Shown here in pieces: positions 18,005 to 26,379 of a DNA stretch of 64,000 nucleotides. Origin of the DNA: Alitiscatomonas aceti (lineage in GTDB: Bacteria; Bacillota; Clostridia; Lachnospirales; Lachnospiraceae); NCBI RefSeq assembly GCF_025567195.1, contig NZ_JAOQJF010000013.1:1-64000 (forward strand), read 5' to 3'. Within the stretch, counting starts at the first letter, position 1. Each line of letters opens with the position of its first letter. Under the pieces are notes generated by a model. The model was given only the letters and a program-made list of their open reading frames with translations, did not search any database and was not told where the DNA came from. Made by a program: the position numbers and the translations under genes.

Positions 18005-19966
18005 TTATTCTCCTTCCTGGCGATTCATTCCCGGGCTTTCCGGACCGGATCCCTTTCCTTCCGGCTCCCCGTGGAAAAATCCATATACACTTTCTGCTGC
18101 CCGCCGGTTCATCCCCTCAGTGAAGGAAAGCTCCTCCAGGCTGGCGTCCCGGATGGCCTCCAGGGATTTAAACCGGCGCATCAGCGCCTTTCTCCTGGCT
18201 GGCCCGATGCCCTCAATATCATCCAGGACTGAGCGGACCTGGCCCTGGCTCCGGAGGCTCCTGTGGTATTCGATGGCAAACCGGTGGGCCTCGTCCTGGA
18301 TCCTGGTGATCAGCTTAAAGCCCTCGCTGTACCGGTCAATGGGGATCTCCACATTCTGGTAATAGAGGCCCCGGGTCCTGTGGTTATCGTCCTTGACCAT
18401 GCCGCAGACCGGGATGGAGAGCCCCAGACGCTCCAGAACCTTCAAGGCCACATTCACCTGCCCCCTTCCGCCGTCCATCATGATCAGATCCGGGAAGCGT
18501 GTGAAGCTCCCGAACCGTTCCATATTTCCCGGATCCCCGTCCGCCGTCTCCATGGCCATAAGCTCTTCCCGCTCTGAAAGACCGTGCTCAAACCGTCTGG
18601 TGAGCACCTCCTCCATGGAGGCATAGTCGTTGGGCCCCTGGACCGTTTTGATCTTAAATTTGCGGTAATCGTTGCGCCTGGGCCTTCCGTCCTCATAGAC
18701 TACCATGGAGCCCACCGACTCAAAGCCGCTGATATTGGAAATATCGAAGGCCTCGATCCGCTTCACTCCAGAAAGCCCCAGCCATTCGCCCACCTGGTTC
18801 ATGGCTCCGATGGTCTTAAGCTCTTCTCTTTTGATCTTTTCCTTATCCTGGGACAGGACAAGAAGGGCGTTCTTGGCCGCCAGCTCCACTAACCGTTCCT
18901 TCTGCCCCTTTTTGGGGATCACAAATTTTACGTTCTGGCCCCGGCGCTTTGTGAGCCACTGGCCCACCAGCCCCATTTCCTCAAATTCCTGCTGGACCCA
19001 GACCTCCCTGGGGATAAACGGCGTTCCGGCGTAAAACTGCTTTATGAAACTGCCGATGATCTGGCTGTCGTCTCCGGCCGTGGAGGCCGAAACGTGGAAA
19101 TGCTCCCGGCCAATGAGCTTTCCGTCCCGGACAAAGAACACCTGGACCACCGCGTCCTCACTGTCCCTGGCCATGGCAATGATGTCCCGGTCCTCCATGC
19201 TCTGGCTGGTGATCTTCTGCTTCTGGGCCACCTGCTTTACGCTGTTTAAAAGCTCCCGGTATTCGATGGCCGTTTCAAAATCCATCTCATCCGAGGCCTG
19301 CATCATCTTTTCCTCCAGCATGGAGAGGACCGGCTCATATTTTCCGTTTAAAAAGTCCAGGGTCTGGGCCACAGCCTTTCCATATTCCTCCTGGGAAATA
19401 TACCCCTGGCAGGGAGCCTGGCACTGCTTAATGTGGTAATTGAGGCAGGGCCTCTCCTTCCCTATATCCTGCGGGAGCCGCCTGGTGCAGGTACGGAGCT
19501 TCCACAGCTTATGGATCAGGTCGATGGTATCCTTCACCGCCCCGGCACTGGTATAGGGGCCGAAATACCGGCACTTATCCTTCTTCATGGTCCGGGAAAA
19601 CAGGACCCTGGGGAAGGCCTCGTCCATGGTCACCTTGATATAAGGATACGTTTTGTCATCCTTTAACATGGTATTGTACCTGGGACGGTGCTCCTTGATC
19701 AGATTGCACTCCAGGACCAGGGCCTCCAGCTCTGAATCCGTAATGATATACTCGAACCGGGCGATCCGGGACACCATTTTTTCGATCTTGGCCGTCTTGC
19801 TCCGGCTTTCCTGGAAATACTGGCGCACCCGGTTTTTCAGGCTTATGGCCTTTCCCACGTAAATGATCTCGTCATGCCTGTCGTGCATGATATAAACTCC
19901 CGGCGAAGCTGGGAGTTTTTTCAGTTCCTCTTCTATATTAAAACCGTTCTCGTCTTTCTCTGTCAA
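18005..19966 (-). CDS. uvrC: Excinuclease ABC subunit C
   Basis: Makes both incisions in nucleotide excision repair. In 653 residues it has the GIY-YIG nuclease domain at the N-terminus (SPGVYIMHDRHDEIIYVGKA), a UVR segment (FETAIEYRELLNSVKQV) that contacts UvrB, the RNase H-like domain (AFDISNISGFESVGSMVVYE) and a C-terminal helix-hairpin-helix region (IEGIGPARRKALMRRF). The start overlaps the DUF1653 gene by 4 bases. Confidence 0.97.
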   Translation of the reverse strand: MTEKDENGFNIEEELKKLPASPGVYIMHDRHDEIIYVGKAISLKNRVRQYFQESRSKTAKIEKMVSRIARFEYIITDSELEALVLECNLIKEHRPRYNTMLKDDKTYPYIKVTMDEAFPRVLFSRTMKKDKCRYFGPYTSAGAVKDTIDLIHKLWKLRTCTRRLPQDIGKERPCLNYHIKQCQAPCQGYISQEEYGKAVAQTLDFLNGKYEPVLSMLEEKMMQASDEMDFETAIEYRELLNSVKQVAQKQKITSQSMEDRDIIAMARDSEDAVVQVFFVRDGKLIGREHFHVSASTAGDDSQIIGSFIKQFYAGTPFIPREVWVQQEFEEMGLVGQWLTKRRGQNVKFVIPKKGQKERLVELAAKNALLVLSQDKEKIKREELKTIGAMNQVGEWLGLSGVKRIEAFDISNISGFESVGSMVVYEDGRPRRNDYRKFKIKTVQGPNDYASMEEVLTRRFEHGLSEREELMAMETADGDPGNMERFGSFTRFPDLIMMDGGRGQVNVALKVLERLGLSIPVCGMVKDDNHRTRGLYYQNVEIPIDRYSEGFKLITRIQDEAHRFAIEYHRSLRSQGQVRSVLDDIEGIGPARRKALMRRFKSLEAIRDASLEELSFTEGMNRRAAESVYGFFHGEPEGKGSGPESPGMNRQEGE

Positions 19967-20493
19967 CGCAGCCGCTCCCCATCAAATTTTTTCAGCATCC
20001 GCACATGCTGGCGGATCCCGGAGATCTGCTCTGCCGCCGAATCCCCCTGGGGGCGGATATCCAGGACCATACAGATATCGTCCACTTCCTTCTGCCCCGC
20101 CTTCTGGGAAAGCCTGGCCAGAGCCTCCAGCATCTTATCGTAATCCCTCACATCCATGGCGTCAAAAAACTCCAGGAGATGGGGATTCATGGGCTTCTCC
20201 TCCTCAGGTTCTTCCCCGGCCTGGATCCCAGGTCCTTCCCCCATCCGGCTTCCCGGCTCCGTCACCCGCTCAAACCGGTATCTCTGGTCCGCATCCGGAT
20301 ATTTTTCCCGGTCCACCTCTTCCATGAACATGGACAGGGGCCGGACCCAGACCTTAAAATCCCCGTAAAGGGCCTGGTAGACCACCATGGCCTCTCCCGT
20401 TTCGGAGTGGGAGGCCACAGCCACGATCTGATACATCTTATTTTTAAAGTGCCGGTAAAACTCTCCCGGCGCTGGTAATCTTCTCTGCTCCAT
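19963..20493 (-). CDS. DUF1653 domain protein of unknown function
   Basis: 176 residues from the ATG at 20493 (GGGAGGAG upstream); an extra 23 residues from 20562 have no ribosome site. Residues 10-70 match the DUF1653 pattern (GEFYRHFKNKMYQIVAVASH ... VVYQALYGDFKVWVRPLSMF), a small domain often found alone. The C-terminal half is acidic then helical and resembles nothing I can name. It is translationally coupled to uvrC, but no functional link is known to me. Confidence 0.82.
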   Translation of the reverse strand: MEQRRLPAPGEFYRHFKNKMYQIVAVASHSETGEAMVVYQALYGDFKVWVRPLSMFMEEVDREKYPDADQRYRFERVTEPGSRMGEGPGIQAGEEPEEEKPMNPHLLEFFDAMDVRDYDKMLEALARLSQKAGQKEVDDICMVLDIRPQGDSAAEQISGIRQHVRMLKKFDGERLR

Positions 20494-20503
20494 CTGCTCC
20501 TCC

Positions 20504-21754
20504 CTACTGGGCCTCTTCCTTAAAATGATACCGGTTGGCGGCGCTCCACAGCATCCACTCATCGTAGCCGGCGTCCTTTACGGCCTGGATCTGCCGCTGG
20601 ACCTCATTATATCCATAGGGGATATAATTTCCTTCCCCCAGGTACGAGGCTGTGAAATCCTGGAGCCAGGGCCGGACAATGGCCTGGCTGCTCACATGGC
20701 CGTCGGCCTCCGCCGCCTGGTCCATGACCATCTGGGACTTTTTAAGCGCCTCCAGCACAGTTTCATAGGGCATGGTATCCGGATGCTCCAGGCCAAAATT
20801 CCCCGGCCCGTAATGGGACGGGTAGATCATGGGACAAATATAATCCAGATGCTTGGCCATCTCCGTATAGACCTGGCCCACGGCCTGGGCGTCGATGTCG
20901 CTGCCGATGATCGTTCCGAATACGTCGGCGGACACAAAAAGCCCCTGGGAAGCCAGGTTTTCATAGGCGTACTTTACAAATTCCGTGATCACGTCGGTCT
21001 TGCTGCGCCCTCCGGTCACCGCCTCGTCAAAGACCACATCCCTCATGGTCCCCTCGGTGGAAAACCGGATGTAATCGAACTGGACCTCGTCGAAGCCGGC
21101 CTCCTTTGCTTCCGTTCCCACCTCCACCAGGTAGTCCCAGACCTCCTTCCGGTAGGGATCCACCCAGGCCATCCCCTGCCGGTCCCTGTAAAGGCTCCCA
21201 TCAGCCAGATGCAGGCTCCACTCCGGCTTTTTCTCCGCCAGCCAGGGATCCCTGAAGGCCACCACCCGGGCGATCACATACAGGCCCCGTTCCTTCAAAG
21301 ATGCGATGAGTTCCTTCATATCCTGGACATAGGGACGGCAGGCGCCGATCTCCGATGCCACCGGCGAATCCACCGGACAGGTGATCCGGCCCTGGTCATC
21401 CTTAAAGTCAATGACCACCGTATTGATCTCCGTCCCGGCGGCGCTGTCTAAAATATTCTGGAACAGCTCCGTACTTCCAGCCATGGGGCCGGAAATATAG
21501 ATCCCACGTACCTTCACAGCTTCCCTTCCAGGCAGCGCCGGATTGTTCTCATCCACGATCCTTAAGGATACAGTCCTGTTTTTATCCGGTCCCACATTTT
21601 CAATGACCTTGATCCCGCTGGTCTCCTCCTCAACAGGAGCCTCCTCCACGGTTTCTGTCTCCGCCGGACTGGTCTCTTCCTCCGGTGCAGGCCTGGAGCA
21701 GCCGGTCAGGGCCAGAAGACCGGCCATGGAAAATGCAAATAACCATTTTTTCAT
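20504..21754 (-). CDS. Lipoprotein with DUF4015-type glycoside-hydrolase-like TIM barrel
   Basis: 416 residues from the ATG at 21754 (AAAGGA upstream). The N-terminus is a lipoprotein signal (MAGLLALTGCSRP), followed by a Glu/Pro-rich linker of about 35 residues. The rest matches the DUF4015 family of putative glycoside hydrolases: VKVRGIYISGPMAG, INTVVIDFKDDQGRI, DEVQFDYIRFSTEG, SADVFGTI and ICPMIYPSHYGPG. It is likely anchored outside the membrane and acts on a polysaccharide, but the substrate is not known. It heads the uvrC cluster, since the gene upstream is divergent. Confidence 0.85.
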   Translation of the reverse strand: MKKWLFAFSMAGLLALTGCSRPAPEEETSPAETETVEEAPVEEETSGIKVIENVGPDKNRTVSLRIVDENNPALPGREAVKVRGIYISGPMAGSTELFQNILDSAAGTEINTVVIDFKDDQGRITCPVDSPVASEIGACRPYVQDMKELIASLKERGLYVIARVVAFRDPWLAEKKPEWSLHLADGSLYRDRQGMAWVDPYRKEVWDYLVEVGTEAKEAGFDEVQFDYIRFSTEGTMRDVVFDEAVTGGRSKTDVITEFVKYAYENLASQGLFVSADVFGTIIGSDIDAQAVGQVYTEMAKHLDYICPMIYPSHYGPGNFGLEHPDTMPYETVLEALKKSQMVMDQAAEADGHVSSQAIVRPWLQDFTASYLGEGNYIPYGYNEVQRQIQAVKDAGYDEWMLWSAANRYHFKEEAQ

Positions 21755-21941
21755 CGTATCGTTCCTTTTCACAAGCAGCTTTCTGCGTATTTTTTTCCGT
21801 TATCTCTATACTAACATAAGTATGGGCATTTAGGAAAGAAAAAAATTCAAAAAACCTCTGTTCAAAACCTCCTTTTTGTACGATAATAGGAATGTATGTG
21901 AAAATCTATGGCAGATCACAGGAGGAGGAGCATAAAGAAAC

Positions 21942-23414
21942 ATGAGAAAACTAGGATTTGACAACAACAAATATCTGGCCATGCAGTCCGATCACATCCG
22001 TGAGCGGATCAGCCAGTTTGGAGATAAACTGTACCTGGAATTCGGTGGAAAGCTTTTTGACGACTACCATGCCTCCCGGGTGCTTCCGGGTTTTGAGCCC
22101 GACAGTAAGCTGCGGATGCTGATGCAGCTTTCCGATCAGGCGGAGATCATCATTGCCGTCAGCGCCGCCGATATCACGAAAAACAAGATCCGCTACGATC
22201 TGGGCATCACCTACGATGTGGACGTTCTGCGGCTCATCCACGCCTTTACGGACCGGGGGCTCTATGTGGGAAGCGTAGTCATCACCCACTACTCCGACCA
22301 GCCGGCCATCCTCCAGTTTAAGACAAAGCTGGAAAAAATGGGGATCCGTGTATACCGCCACTACACCATCGACGGCTATCCCAGCAATATCCCCCTGATC
22401 GTCAGCGACGACGGCTTTGGAAAAAACGACTATATCGAGACAGAACGGCCTCTGGTGGTGGTAACGGCTCCCGGTCCTGGAAGCGGGAAAATGGCCACCT
22501 GCCTTTCCCAGCTCTATCATGAAAATAAGCGGGGCATCAAGGCCGGCTATGCGAAATTTGAGACCTTCCCTGTCTGGAACCTGCCCTTAAAGCATCCGGT
22601 GAACCTGGCCTATGAGGCGGCCACGGCCGATCTCAACGACGTAAACATGATCGATCCCTTCCATCTGGAGGCCTATGGTACCACCACGGTCAACTACAAC
22701 CGGGATGTGGAGATCTTCCCGGTCTTAAGCGCCATCTTTGAGGGGATCTTCGGAGAGTGCCCCTATAAATCCCCCACGGATATGGGCGTCAACATGAACG
22801 GCTTCTGCATCATGGACGACGAGGCCTGCCGGGAGGCATCCCGCCAGGAGATCATCCGCCGCTATTACCAGGCCCTGGGAAAGATCGTGGACGATGAATC
22901 CGCCAGAAGCGAGGCTTACAAGATCGAATTGATCATGAAGCAGGCAAAGATCACCCCCAATGACCGTCCGGTGGTCCCGGCTGCCCTTTCTCTGGCCCAG
23001 ACCATTGGAGCTCCAGCCGCGGCCCTGGAGCTGCCCGATGGAAAGATCGTCCTTGGAAAGACCAAGGAGCTCCTCGGGGCTTCCGCTGCCGTTCTTTTAA
23101 ATGCCATCAAGGAACTGGGCGGCATTGACCATGACCTGGATCTCATCTCGCCCGAATCCATTGCGCCCATCCAGGAGCTGAAGGTCCGGTATCTTGGAAG
23201 CACCAATCCCAGGCTCCACACCGATGAGGTCCTCATCGCACTGTCCACCTGCGCCGCCACGGACCAGAATGCCAGAACAGCCCTGGAACAGCTTCCAAAG
23301 CTCAGAGGCTGCCAGGTCCATACCTCTGTCCTTTTATCGGATGTGGACACCAATATCTTTAAAAAACTGGGGATCGAGCTGACGTGCGAACCAGTCCAGG
23401 AGGATAAGAAATAG
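21942..23414 (+). CDS. DUF1846 family protein
   Basis: A 490-residue protein of the DUF1846 (UPF0371) family, recognised by its start MRKLGFDNNKYLAMQSDHI, the segment FGGKLFDDYHASRVLPGF and the central PGPGSGKMATCLSQLYHE, which looks like a phosphate-binding loop. Length is normal for the family and no signal peptide is seen. GGAGGAGG precedes the ATG. Its function is not established as far as I know. It is divergent from the DUF4015 lipoprotein gene, with a 187-base promoter region between them. Confidence 0.9.
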   Translation: MRKLGFDNNKYLAMQSDHIRERISQFGDKLYLEFGGKLFDDYHASRVLPGFEPDSKLRMLMQLSDQAEIIIAVSAADITKNKIRYDLGITYDVDVLRLIHAFTDRGLYVGSVVITHYSDQPAILQFKTKLEKMGIRVYRHYTIDGYPSNIPLIVSDDGFGKNDYIETERPLVVVTAPGPGSGKMATCLSQLYHENKRGIKAGYAKFETFPVWNLPLKHPVNLAYEAATADLNDVNMIDPFHLEAYGTTTVNYNRDVEIFPVLSAIFEGIFGECPYKSPTDMGVNMNGFCIMDDEACREASRQEIIRRYYQALGKIVDDESARSEAYKIELIMKQAKITPNDRPVVPAALSLAQTIGAPAAALELPDGKIVLGKTKELLGASAAVLLNAIKELGGIDHDLDLISPESIAPIQELKVRYLGSTNPRLHTDEVLIALSTCAATDQNARTALEQLPKLRGCQVHTSVLLSDVDTNIFKKLGIELTCEPVQEDKK

Positions 23415-23438
23415 CAGTTTTCTGCGTTTTCTTATGAC

Positions 23439-23468
23439 GGTCCGCCAGGCCCGCAGACCTGGCGGACC
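23439..23468 (+). terminator. Terminator after the DUF1846 gene
   Basis: Perfect 11-bp stem GGTCCGCCAGG/CCTGGCGGACC with an 8-base loop, followed by GTTTTAT. It lies 25 bases after the stop codon. Confidence 0.8.
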
Positions 23469-23568
23469 GTTTTATAGATCTCATGCCGCCGGACGGCAGG
23501 TGCAGAGCCGTCTGGAAGCAGAGGGGAAGATCCTTCCCCATATCAAATACAATCAGGAGGGTTACAAC

Positions 23569-24711
23569 ATGAACGAATTTCTGCCAAAGGAACTGAAGGA
23601 CTACATCGCCCAGAACCAGGACACACTGGTAAAGCTTCTGGACACCTTATGCCGCATCCCGGCCCCATCCAATCATGAGGAGCTTCGGGCGGAGTTTATC
23701 CGGGACTGGTTTGAAAAAGAGGGCTGCAAAGGCTCTTACATCGACAACGCCTTAAATGTGATCTACCCGTTCCACTGCGAGTCCCAGAAGGACCTTCTGG
23801 CCTTCACTGCCCATTCCGATACGGTCTTCCCGGATATGGAGCCCTTTGATGTGGTCTATGACGGCGACATCATGCGGTGTCCCGGTGTGGGCGACAATAC
23901 ATCCAATCTGGCCATTATGATGCTTTTAGCCGCATGGTTCACCAAAAACAACTATGTTCCCAAATGCGGCATCCTCTTCGTTGCCAGCTCCGGAGAAGAG
24001 GGACTTGGGAATCTGAAGGGCGTACGCCAGTTAATGAAGGACTATGAGGGAAAGATCGCTGTCCATGTGGCTCTGGATGGCTCCTACGATTCCGTGGTCA
24101 CCGGCGCTGTGGGCTCCCTGCGCTACCGTGTGGGCGTACATACTGAGGGCGGCCACTCTTATGGAAAATTCGGCAACCTGAACGCCATCCAGGTACTGTC
24201 CTCCATGATCGATACCCTTTATTCCTATAAGGTTCCGGCGCCGGGAAAAAGCACCTACAACGTGGGCACCATCACCGGAGGCACATCAATCAACACCATC
24301 GCCCAGTACGCAGAGATGCGGTTTGAATACCGTTCCGACGTGCGCGAAAGCCTGGCGGCCATGAACAAATACTTCCTGTCCGTTGTGGACGCATACAGAA
24401 ACATGGATAAGGTTTCCGTGGATCTGGAGCTCCTTGGAGAGCGTCCCTGCACCGGAGACGTGGACCAGGAAAAACAGGATGCCCTGGTGAACAAAGCCTT
24501 AGACATCATCGAGGCCTTCACCGGAAAGCGCGTGGAATGCGAATCCGGCTCCACCGACTGCAACATCCCGCTTTCCACCGGCGTTCCCTCCCTCTGCTTT
24601 GGCGGACATATGGGAACTGGCGCTCACACCCGTGAGGAGTTCCTAAACGTAAAGGATCTTCATATGGGAATGGAGATCGTGGCTGCCTTTATGATGACGT
24701 ATATGAATTAA
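23569..24711 (+). CDS. M20 family metallopeptidase
   Basis: A cytoplasmic zinc aminopeptidase/deacylase-type enzyme, 380 residues from the ATG at 23569 (AGGAGG 8 bases upstream). The long upstream extension to 23434 runs through the terminator hairpin and was rejected. Metal-site motifs are visible: TAHSDTVFPD, GVGDNTSNLA, SSGEEGLGN and, near the C-terminus, FGGHMGTGAHTREEF. The dimerisation insert is present around 190-300. It is followed after 15 bases by a purine permease gene; the substrate cannot be read from sequence. Confidence 0.9.
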   Translation: MNEFLPKELKDYIAQNQDTLVKLLDTLCRIPAPSNHEELRAEFIRDWFEKEGCKGSYIDNALNVIYPFHCESQKDLLAFTAHSDTVFPDMEPFDVVYDGDIMRCPGVGDNTSNLAIMMLLAAWFTKNNYVPKCGILFVASSGEEGLGNLKGVRQLMKDYEGKIAVHVALDGSYDSVVTGAVGSLRYRVGVHTEGGHSYGKFGNLNAIQVLSSMIDTLYSYKVPAPGKSTYNVGTITGGTSINTIAQYAEMRFEYRSDVRESLAAMNKYFLSVVDAYRNMDKVSVDLELLGERPCTGDVDQEKQDALVNKALDIIEAFTGKRVECESGSTDCNIPLSTGVPSLCFGGHMGTGAHTREEFLNVKDLHMGMEIVAAFMMTYMN

Positions 24712-24726
24712 TGACCGGAGGATATC

Positions 24727-26112
24727 ATGGATCTTGACAGAATCTTTCACTTAAAAGAAAATCACACTGACGTAAAAACGGAGGTCATGGCCGGAGTCAC
24801 CTCGTTCATGACCATGGCCTACATCCTTGCTGTAAACCCCAACATCCTTTCCGCTGCCGGAATGGACCATGGGGCCGTCTTTTCCGCCACCGCCATCGCT
24901 TCCTTCCTGGGAACCCTGTGCATGGCCCTGTTTGCCAACTACCCCTTTGCCCTGGCACCCGGCATGGGCTTAAACGCTTACTTTGCCTATACGGTAGTCC
25001 TGGGCATGGGCTATTCCTGGCAGGTGGCTCTGGCAGCCGTCCTGGCAGAGGGGCTGATCTTCATCCTTCTGTCCCTGTTCAATATCCGGGAGGCTATCTT
25101 CAACGCCATCCCCTTCAACCTGAAAAAGGCCGTCAGCGTGGGCATCGGCCTGTTCATCGCCTTCATCGGCTTGCAGAACGCGAAGATCGTCATCGGCGGC
25201 TCCACCCTGGTGGGCCTGTTCTCCCTGAAGGGCTATAACGAGACCCTGGCAGAGGGACTGACCGCCTCCATGAGCGACGCCGGGATCACTGTCCTGCTGG
25301 CCATCATCGGCGTGATCATCACTGCTGTCCTGGTGGTAAAAAACATCAAGGGCAATATCCTCTGGGGGATCCTGATCACCTGGGGACTTGGCGTGATCTG
25401 CCAGTTTGCCGGACTTTACGTACCCAACCCGGACCTGGGCTTTTACAGCCTGCTTCCGGATTTCTCCAACGGGATCTCCATCCCCAGCCTGGCTCCGATC
25501 TTCTGTAAGTTCAGCCTGGACGGGGTGCCGCTCCTGGAATTTGCCGTAATTATCTTTGCATTCCTGTTTGTAGATATTTTTGATACGATAGGAACACTGA
25601 TCGGCGTGGCCTCCAAGGCCGATATGCTGGACAAAGACGGAAAGCTCCCCCGGATCAAAGGCGCGCTCATGGCAGACGCCATCGGCACCACCGCCGGAGC
25701 CATTTTAGGTACCTCCACAGTCACCACCTTCGTAGAAAGCGCCTCCGGCGTATCCGAGGGCGGCCGCACCGGACTTACCTCCCTGACCACCGCTGTGCTG
25801 TTCCTCCTGTCCCTGCTGCTGTCCCCGGTCTTCCTGGCGATCCCGTCCTTCGCCACGGCCCCGGCCCTCATCGTCGTAGGCTTCTACATGGTGGGCGCGG
25901 TCAGCGACATCGACTTTAAGGATCCCGGCCAGGGCATCCCCGCCTTCATCTGCATCGCTGCCATGCCGTTCTTTTACAGCATCTCCGAAGGCATCTCCAT
26001 GGGAGTTATCTCCTATGTGGCCGTCAACGCCGTCACCGGCAGGGCCAAAAAGATCAGCCCCATGATGTACGTCCTGGCGCTGCTCTTCATCCTGAAATAC
26101 ATCTTCATGTAA
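24727..26112 (+). CDS. NCS2-type purine permease (AzgA/PbuG group)
   Basis: A 461-residue membrane protein that imports adenine, guanine or hypoxanthine with protons. It has the group's N-terminal signature (KTEVMAGVTSFMTMAYILAV), the segment APGMGLNAYFAYTVV and about 12 to 14 hydrophobic segments, plus the central FLFVDIFDTIGTLIGVA and GTSTVTTFVESASGVSEGGR. I saw no purine riboswitch upstream; the gene is only 15 bases from the M20 peptidase and is probably co-transcribed with it. Confidence 0.92.
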   Translation: MDLDRIFHLKENHTDVKTEVMAGVTSFMTMAYILAVNPNILSAAGMDHGAVFSATAIASFLGTLCMALFANYPFALAPGMGLNAYFAYTVVLGMGYSWQVALAAVLAEGLIFILLSLFNIREAIFNAIPFNLKKAVSVGIGLFIAFIGLQNAKIVIGGSTLVGLFSLKGYNETLAEGLTASMSDAGITVLLAIIGVIITAVLVVKNIKGNILWGILITWGLGVICQFAGLYVPNPDLGFYSLLPDFSNGISIPSLAPIFCKFSLDGVPLLEFAVIIFAFLFVDIFDTIGTLIGVASKADMLDKDGKLPRIKGALMADAIGTTAGAILGTSTVTTFVESASGVSEGGRTGLTSLTTAVLFLLSLLLSPVFLAIPSFATAPALIVVGFYMVGAVSDIDFKDPGQGIPAFICIAAMPFFYSISEGISMGVISYVAVNAVTGRAKKISPMMYVLALLFILKYIFM

Positions 26113-26175
26113 ACCAAAAACCTCCCGGAAGCCCCAAACCCAAAGGCACCGGAAGCACGCCAAAAGCACACAACG

Positions 26176-26219
26176 AAAGCCGCAGAAAGCCCCGCCACAC
26201 TGGCCCCTTCTGCGGCTTT
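26176..26219. terminator. Terminator after the purine permease
   Basis: Stem AAAGCCGCAGAA/TTCTGCGGCTTT with a 20-base interval, followed by a short T-rich run on the plus strand. A-rich sequence on the other side would let it work in both directions between convergent genes. Confidence 0.7.
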
Positions 26220-26267
26220 TCTCTATCCCTTTTCCTTTCCCTCCCTCACACAGCCAGCGTCTCTGCT

Positions 26268-26359
26268 TCCCGGAACGGGCCAGGAAAGCCGGGCATTTGC
26301 AGGGGCCCTGGATGTACCCGGCCCCGAAACCAGCCCGGATTTCCTGACCCGTTCCGGGA
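26268..26359. repeat. Large hyphenated palindrome between convergent genes
   Basis: Two 27-base arms (26268-26294 and 26333-26359) are inverted copies with two mismatches, separated by 38 bases that contain a GGGGCCC core. It begins 49 bases after the permease terminator and ends 20 bases before the 3' end of sbcC. No poly-T follows, so it is not a typical intrinsic terminator. Confidence 0.75.
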
Positions 26360-26379
26360 CCTGCACCCCCGCATGGCCT

